From Acidiferrobacterales bacterium (GTDB lineage Bacteria > Pseudomonadota > Gammaproteobacteria > Acidiferrobacterales > Sulfurifustaceae), in assembly GCA_919902095.1 (NCBI GenBank), contig CAKKQL010000068.1:1-17220 (forward strand): 17,220 bases of DNA, written 5' to 3'. Every line of letters starts with the position of its first letter. Positions within the stretch are counted from its first letter, which is position 1. Positions 13,214-17,220 of the stretch are shown here, piece after piece. The translations under genes were made by a program, and so were the position numbers. The notes below the pieces were generated by a model. It saw only the letters and a list, made by a program, of their open reading frames with translations. It had not been told where the DNA came from and did not search any database.

Positions 13214-14313
13214 ATCGCCAGCAGCTCCTCGATGCGCCAGCGCGGGTGCACGCTGAAGGACGCCGCCTCGCGTTGGCCGGCGCGCAGGCGCAGCCAGCCG
13301 ACGTAGGCGATCATGGCGCCGTTGTCGGTGGAAAATTCCGGGCGCGGAAAATACACCTTCAGATTTTTTTCCTTGGCCAGCTGTTGCAACCGCGTACGAA
13401 GTTTTTGATTGGCGCTGACGCCGCCGGCGACCACGAGGCGCGCGTGATTCGTCGCTTCAAGCGCGCGCCGGCACTTGATGGCGAGCGTTTCCACAGCGGC
13501 TTCTTCAAACGCGAGCGCGACATCGGCAACCGTTTGCGCGTCAAGCGCGCGTTCTTTCAGCGCCACCACCACCGCAGTCTTGAGTCCGGAAAACGAAAAG
13601 TTGATCCCCGGGCGCTCGGTCATCGGGCGTGGAAAATGAAACTGCCCGGGCTTGCCCTTAAGCGCGGCCTTCGCAATCGCCGGCCCGCCGGGATAGCCGA
13701 GGCCGAGGAGTTTCGCGACTTTATCGAACGCCTCACCCACGGCGTCGTCCACGGACTCGCCAAGAATGCGGTAACGGCCAACACTCTCAATGTCCGCGAG
13801 CAGCGTGTGGCCGCCAGAGACGAGCAACGCGGTGAACGGAAATCCCGGCGGGTCGGGCTCGAGCATGGGCGAGAGCAGGTGGCCTTCCATGTGGTGCACC
13901 GCGACCGCCGGCACGTTCCAGGCGGCCGCCAGGCCCTGGCCGACGGCGGCGCCGACCAGCAGCGCCCCCGCGAGCCCCGGGCCGGCGGTGTAGGCGATGC
14001 CGTCAATGGGACAGTAGCCGGCTTCGCCGATGGGACCGAGGCGAGGGCCGCGTGCCGAAAAGGAAGCCCTGCTCCCTTCGGTCTCTCGTCCTGTCATAAG
14101 CGCAGGCGCGGTTGCGGCTTCATCGAGCACCGCCCGGATCAGGGGCAGGAGCTTGCGGATGTGGTCGCGCGAGGCCAGTTCCGGCACCACGCCGCCGTAG
14201 TCCAGATGCAGGCTCACCTGGGAATAGAGCCGGTGGGCCAGCAGCCCCCGCTCCGAGTCGTAAACCGCGACGCCGGTATCGTCGCACGAGGTTTCGATGC
14301 CCAATACACGCAT
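13210..14313 (-). CDS. tsaD: tRNA threonylcarbamoyltransferase TsaD with internal insertion
   Basis: Catalyses the last step of t6A37 modification in ANN-decoding tRNAs, with TsaB and TsaE. The 367-aa protein has the ASKHA-fold signatures [36 protein letters not shown], the metal ligands His141 and His145 in [54 protein letters not shown] and [10 protein letters not shown]. Compared with E. coli TsaD from memory it is colinear except for 30 extra residues, about 72-101, between the helix ending LDEAATAPA and the strand IDGIAYTAG. This insertion (14011-14100) contains repeat copy C and keeps the frame. All recognisable active-site blocks are intact, so I expect a working enzyme. TAAAAT sits 6 nt before the ATG without a Shine-Dalgarno. 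Confidence 0.96.
   Translation of the reverse strand: MRVLGIETSCDDTGVAVYDSERGLLAHRLYSQVSLHLDYGGVVPELASRDHIRKLLPLIRAVLDEAATAPALMTGRETEGSRASFSARGPRLGPIGEAGYCPIDGIAYTAGPGLAGALLVGAAVGQGLAAAWNVPAVAVHHMEGHLLSPMLEPDPPGFPFTALLVSGGHTLLADIESVGRYRILGESVDDAVGEAFDKVAKLLGLGYPGGPAIAKAALKGKPGQFHFPRPMTERPGINFSFSGLKTAVVVALKERALDAQTVADVALAFEEAAVETLAIKCRRALEATNHARLVVAGGVSANQKLRTRLQQLAKEKNLKVYFPRPEFSTDNGAMIAYVGWLRLRAGQREAASFSVHPRWRIEELLAI
14065..14090 (-). repeat. 26-bp interspersed element, copy C (inside tsaD)
   Basis: On the minus strand, the coding strand of tsaD, it begins GACGAGAGACCGAAG and ends GGGAGCAGGGCT, matching copy B at 20 of 26 positions with no gaps. The following TCCTTT resembles the ACCTTT after copy A, and TATGACAG before it resembles TATGGCAA before copy A. 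It encodes residues 75-83 of TsaD within a 90-bp in-frame insertion. Confidence 0.75.
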
Positions 14314-14346
14314 GGCCGGATTTTACCCGTCGGGGCGCCCGCGTGG

Positions 14347-14375
14347 GTGACAAAACCGGCCGGAATCTATAGAAT
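14347..14375 (+). promoter_or_regulatory. Promoter of the rpsU-yqeY-dnaG operon
   Basis: GTGACA (14347-14352), a 17-nt spacer and TAGAAT (14370-14375) match the sigma-70 consensus at five of six positions each. The predicted start would be near 14382, giving a leader of about 55 nt before rpsU. It is placed as expected between divergent tsaD and rpsU. Confidence 0.65.
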
Positions 14376-14397
14376 CGCGCCCTTTCCCAGGGCGATT
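14373..14397 (+). promoter_or_regulatory. Hairpin at the start of the rpsU leader
   Basis: CGCCCT (14378-14383) pairs with AGGGCG (14389-14394) around TTCCC, and the flanking AATCG (14373-14377) can alternatively pair with CGATT (14393-14397) if CG bulges. It lies at or just after the predicted transcription start of the operon. It could stabilise the message or serve in regulation; no T-run follows, so it is not a terminator. Confidence 0.4.
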
Positions 14398-14437
14398 CCG
14401 GGATTTAATCGAGTTTCCAGAGAGGATTGATTAATCG

Positions 14438-14683
14438 ATGCCTTCCGTCCGCGTCAAAGACAACGAGCCGTTTGAGATGGCCCTGCGCCGCTTCCGCCGT
14501 TCGTGCGAGAAGGCCGGCGTTTTCACCGAAATGCGCCGCCGCGAGCACTACGAGAAGCCGACCGAGATCCGCAAGCGCAAGGCCGCGGCCGCGCGCAAGC
14601 GCACGATCAAGAAGAAAATGCGCGCACTCGGCCTGTTGCCGCCGCGCACCACGACCACCAACAGCAGTCCCAACCGCTACTGA
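14438..14683 (+). CDS. rpsU: 30S ribosomal protein S21
   Basis: A small basic protein of the 30S platform, needed for efficient initiation on natural mRNAs. The 81-aa sequence opens [19 protein letters not shown], continues with [22 protein letters not shown] and a Lys/Arg-rich helix, all characteristic of S21. It is about ten residues longer than the E. coli protein, with a Thr/Ser/Asn/Pro tail ([14 protein letters not shown]), a common variable region. AGAGGA lies upstream of the ATG at a somewhat long spacing. It is the first gene of the macromolecular-synthesis operon and is followed after 20 nt by yqeY. Confidence 0.96.
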   Translation: MPSVRVKDNEPFEMALRRFRRSCEKAGVFTEMRRREHYEKPTEIRKRKAAAARKRTIKKKMRALGLLPPRTTTTNSSPNRY

Positions 14684-14703
14684 TTTTGCCCACGGCCATC
14701 TCC

Positions 14704-15150
14704 ATGGCCCTCAAGGACCGCATCAAGCGCGACACGGCCGACGCCATGCGCGCCAAGAACGCGGTCAAGCTCAGTGCGTTGCGCATGCTGAGCGCCGCGA
14801 TCCAGCGGCGCGAGGTGGACGAGCGCATTACCCTCGATGACAGCCAGGTGATGGCGGCCATCGAGAAGCTCATCAAGCAGAGCCGCGAATCCATCGAGCA
14901 GTACGAAAAAGGCGCGCGCGTCGATCTCGCCGACAAGGAACGCGCCGACGTTGCCTGCTGGCAGGCGTACCTGCCGCAGCCGCTCGCCGATGCCGAAATC
15001 GACGCCCTCATTGCCGATGCCATCGCCGCCACCGGCGCCGCGTCCATCAAGGACATGGGCAAGGTCATGGGCGCGCTCAAGCCCAAGCTCCAGGGCCGCG
15101 CCGACATGGGCCAGGTGGGCGCCAAGATCAAGTCCCGGCTCGGCGCGTAA
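14704..15150 (+). CDS. GatB/YqeY domain-containing protein
   Basis: A 148-aa all-helical protein of the YqeY family, related to the C-terminal tRNA-binding tail of the GatB amidotransferase subunit. It begins ALKDRIKRDTADAMRAKN and has LSALRMLSAAIQRREVDER, QSRESIEQYEKGARVDLADKE in pattern, AYLPQPLADAEIDALI and DMGKVMGALKPKLQGRADM. The biochemical role is not established; tRNA-related function is inferred from GatB. Insertion of this gene between rpsU and dnaG is common in proteobacteria. No Shine-Dalgarno is visible and the gene starts 20 nt after rpsU, so translational coupling is likely. Confidence 0.93.
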   Translation: MALKDRIKRDTADAMRAKNAVKLSALRMLSAAIQRREVDERITLDDSQVMAAIEKLIKQSRESIEQYEKGARVDLADKERADVACWQAYLPQPLADAEIDALIADAIAATGAASIKDMGKVMGALKPKLQGRADMGQVGAKIKSRLGA

Positions 15151-15191
15151 TCGCCCGTTTCTCCCCGCGACGGCTTGGCTAGAATAGCCCC

Positions 15192-16985
15192 ATGGCCGGC
15201 CGCATCCCCAAGCAGTTCATCGACGATCTCATCACCCGCGTCGACATTGTCGAGTTGATCGACGAGCGCGTGCCGCTCAAGAAAGCCGGCAAGGACTACA
15301 AGGCCAATTGCCCGTTCCACGAGGAAAAAACCCCGTCGTTCACCGTCAGCGCCGACAAGCAGTTCTATCATTGCTTCGGCTGCGGCGTGCACGGCACCGC
15401 CATCGGTTTCCTCATGGAGTACGACCACATGAGCTTCCCCGAGGCGGTAGAGGAGCTCGCGCGCCGCGCCGGCGTCGAGATTCCGCGCGAGGCGCGGTCC
15501 ACGGCCGCGCCCGAGGCGCCGGTCGGACCGGACCTGCTGGAGCTGATGCGGGAGGCGGCGCGCTTCTACCGCGCACAGCTGCGCGAACACCCGCAGGCGC
15601 CGGTCGCCGTCGAGTACCTCAAGGGCCGCGGCATCACTGGCGAGATCGCGAAGAGCTTCGAGCTCGGTTTCGCGCCCGACGGCTGGGACAATCTGCTCAC
15701 GGCGCTCGGCCAGGATGAAGAAGGTAGCCCTGCTCGCTCCGCGAGCTCGTCTTTTCAGAAGTATAGCCGCGCGTCGCTGGTAACGGCCGGGCTCGCCATC
15801 AAAAAGGAAGGCGGCGGCTACTACGACCGTTTTCGCGCCCGCGTCATGTTTCCGATTCATGATCACCGCGGGCGCATCGTCGGCTTCGGCGGGCGCGTGC
15901 TAGACAAGGGCGAGCCCAAGTACCTCAACTCGCCGGAGACGCCGCTGTTTCACAAGGGCCGCGAGCTCTACGGGCTGTATCGCGCGCGCGACGTTATCAA
16001 GCGCGAGAACCGCGTGCTGGTGGTCGAGGGCTATATGGACGTGGTGGCGCTGGCGCAGTACGGCATCGACTTTGCCGTGGCCACGCTCGGCACGGCGACG
16101 ACGCGCGAACACCTCGAACGGTTGTTCCGCCACGCGCCGGAAGTGATTTTCTGCTTCGACGGCGACCGCGCCGGGCGCGAGGCCGCCTGGCGCGCGCTCG
16201 AAACCACGCTGCCGGTGCTGCGCGACGGGCGCCAGGCGAGTTTCCTGTTCCTGCCCGAGGGCGAGGACCCTGACACGCTGGTGCGCAAGGAGGGCGCCGC
16301 GGCCTTCGGCGCGCGTCTGAGCGCCGCCAAGCCGCTGCCGGATTTCCTGTTCGAAACCTTGATGCGCCAAGTGGACCTGAACCGGCTGGACGGTCGCGCG
16401 CGGCTGGTGGAACTCGCCCGCCCGCACCTGTCGAAAGTGGCCCCGGGGGCGCTGCAACAGCTGATGCAGGACCGCTTGTCGGAGCTCAGCCGTTTCGACC
16501 CCGAAAAGTTGTCTAAACTCGTGGGGACGCCGCAGGCGCCCGTCCGCCGGCCGTTTGCCGGCACGGCCGGCCCGAAGGAGCCTCCCTCCGTCATGCGTCT
16601 GGCCATCGCCATGCTGGTGCAGCACCCGAGCCTCGCGGCCTCGGTACCGCCCGACTGGCAACTGGAGTACGCCGATTTGCCGGGCGCGGCGTTGTTGCAG
16701 GATGTGCTGACCCTGCTGCGGTCCACCCCGGGGATGAACACCGCGCGGGTCATCGAGCATTTTCACGGCAGCGAGCACGAGCCGGCCCTGGCCCGGCTCG
16801 CGGTGTTGCAGCACCCGGCGCTGGAGCACGACGTGGCCGCCGAGTTTCCCGGGGTGCTGGCGCGGCTGCGCGAGGCGATCGCGCGCCAGCGCGCCGAGTG
16901 GTTGTTGCAGAAGCAGCGGGCCGAGGGCCTGGCGCCGGCGGAAACGGCCGAGCTCACCCGTCTGCTGGCGCGGCGCAAGGAGTAA
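15192..16985 (+). CDS. dnaG: DNA primase with internal insertion
   Basis: Synthesises RNA primers at the replication fork with DnaB helicase. The CHC2 zinc-binding domain has Cys40, His43, Cys61 and Cys64 (NCPFHEEKTPSF, YHCFGCGVHG). The RNA polymerase core contains YDRFRARVMFPIHD, FGGRVL, PKYLNSPET and the TOPRIM motifs VVEGYMDVVAL (Glu279) and FDGDRAGR (Asp323, Asp325). The C-terminal helicase-binding region runs to residue 597. Relative to E. coli DnaG from memory there are 14 extra residues, 178-191, between GQDEE and SRASLVTAGL, encoded by 42 bp holding repeat copy D. The frame and catalytic motifs are intact. TAGAAT lies 6 nt before the ATG, a possible internal promoter with a leaderless start. 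Confidence 0.97.
   Translation: MAGRIPKQFIDDLITRVDIVELIDERVPLKKAGKDYKANCPFHEEKTPSFTVSADKQFYHCFGCGVHGTAIGFLMEYDHMSFPEAVEELARRAGVEIPREARSTAAPEAPVGPDLLELMREAARFYRAQLREHPQAPVAVEYLKGRGITGEIAKSFELGFAPDGWDNLLTALGQDEEGSPARSASSSFQKYSRASLVTAGLAIKKEGGGYYDRFRARVMFPIHDHRGRIVGFGGRVLDKGEPKYLNSPETPLFHKGRELYGLYRARDVIKRENRVLVVEGYMDVVALAQYGIDFAVATLGTATTREHLERLFRHAPEVIFCFDGDRAGREAAWRALETTLPVLRDGRQASFLFLPEGEDPDTLVRKEGAAAFGARLSAAKPLPDFLFETLMRQVDLNRLDGRARLVELARPHLSKVAPGALQQLMQDRLSELSRFDPEKLSKLVGTPQAPVRRPFAGTAGPKEPPSVMRLAIAMLVQHPSLAASVPPDWQLEYADLPGAALLQDVLTLLRSTPGMNTARVIEHFHGSEHEPALARLAVLQHPALEHDVAAEFPGVLARLREAIARQRAEWLLQKQRAEGLAPAETAELTRLLARRKE
15726..15751 (-). repeat. 26-bp interspersed element, copy D (inside dnaG)
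   Basis: On the minus strand it begins GACGAGCTCGCGG and ends AGCGAGCAGGGCT, matching copy B at 21 of 26 positions without gaps, followed by ACCTT as after copy A. Here the element is antisense to the host gene, so it is translated from the opposite strand to copies B and C. In this copy CTCGC-TCC-GCGAG forms a 5-bp hairpin. Confidence 0.78.
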
Positions 16986-17017
16986 CGCGGGGAATTCGGG
17001 CGGCGGGCTTGAAAAGG

Positions 17018-17046
17018 TTGGGGCAGGCCGCCATTTGAGCTATACT
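17018..17046 (+). promoter_or_regulatory. Probable rpoD promoter
   Basis: TTGGGG (17018-17023), a 17-nt spacer and TATACT (17041-17046) form a sigma-70-like promoter about 60 nt before rpoD. A dedicated promoter in this gap is known for other members of this operon. A long-loop GGCGGC/GCCGCC pairing (16999-17004, 17027-17032) overlaps it. Confidence 0.55.
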
Positions 17047-17108
17047 TGTTCGTTTTACGTTTCTACTCAGGGCCTTATCGCCGCAGCGGTTCAGACAGAC
17101 GGAAGCAT

Positions 17109-17220
17109 ATGGATCAGGAAACACAGCGTTCGCAGCTCAAGAAGTTGATCATCCAGGGCAAGGAGAAGGGTTTCCTCACGTACGGGGAAATCAACGACCA
17201 CCTGCCCGAGGACATCCACG
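17109..17220 (+). CDS. rpoD: RNA polymerase primary sigma factor RpoD, 5' end only
   Basis: Only the first 37 codons are in the window. MDQETQRSQLKKLIIQGKEK followed by GFLTYGEINDHLPEDI is the standard start of region 1.1 of the housekeeping sigma-70 factor, the acidic regulatory domain that blocks DNA binding by free sigma. GGAAG lies just before the ATG. The position directly after dnaG confirms the macromolecular-synthesis operon. Nothing can be said of the DNA-binding regions, which lie beyond the right edge. Confidence 0.95.
   Translation, partial: MDQETQRSQLKKLIIQGKEKGFLTYGEINDHLPEDIH

Noticed and set aside
16999..17032. GGCGGC/GCCGCC pairing as a dnaG terminator
   Set aside because: Loop of 22 nt and no U-run; it also overlaps the likely rpoD promoter.

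Overview
The window is a GC-rich chromosomal segment from a Gammaproteobacterium. The evidence is the gene order tsaD (divergent) / rpsU - yqeY - dnaG - rpoD, with plsY, folB, folK and cca close by, which matches the macromolecular-synthesis neighbourhood of that class. No phage, plasmid, integron, CRISPR array, rRNA or tRNA gene is visible. I cannot name the genus from the sequence.

Layout. 1-297: 5' part of a lipoprotein aminopeptidase-like gene on the minus strand. 387-3670: cca, a DsrE-family lipoprotein gene and rimO on the plus strand. 3807-5653: a small Rho-N-like protein, pbpG (minus) and a conserved unknown. 5654-6726: a cold-shock protein gene with a long leader and a strong terminator, convergent with an RRM protein gene and a small unknown gene. 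6998-9012: a MidA-type methyltransferase gene divergent from a pteridine reductase gene. 9143-11499: an exported caspase-like/SUMF1-like fusion, then a hicA-hicB toxin-antitoxin pair with its own promoter. 11567-13213: folK and folB on the minus strand and plsY on the plus strand. 13210-14313: tsaD on the minus strand. 14438 to the right edge: rpsU, yqeY, dnaG and the start of rpoD.

How the genes work together. Three genes serve folate/pterin metabolism (pteridine reductase, folK, folB). Several serve the translation and replication core: cca for tRNA ends, tsaD for tRNA t6A, rimO for S12 modification, rpsU, dnaG and rpoD. Two small RNA-binding proteins, Csp and RRM, sit side by side.

The most interesting signal is a 26-bp interspersed element present four times (354-379, 1595-1620, 14065-14090, 15726-15751), with 17 of 26 positions identical in all copies. 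Two copies lie in frame inside core genes. In TsaD the copy sits in a 30-residue insertion, and in DnaG in a 14-residue insertion, both judged against the E. coli proteins from memory. The other two copies bracket cca as an inverted pair: one occupies the ribosome-binding region and the other supplies the last codons and the stop. The copies are read in different frames and orientations, so this looks like a small mobile or REP-like element tolerated inside essential proteins. Several spacers also hold unrelated simple or inverted repeats: folB/folK, folB/plsY, upstream of rimO, and after the caspase gene.
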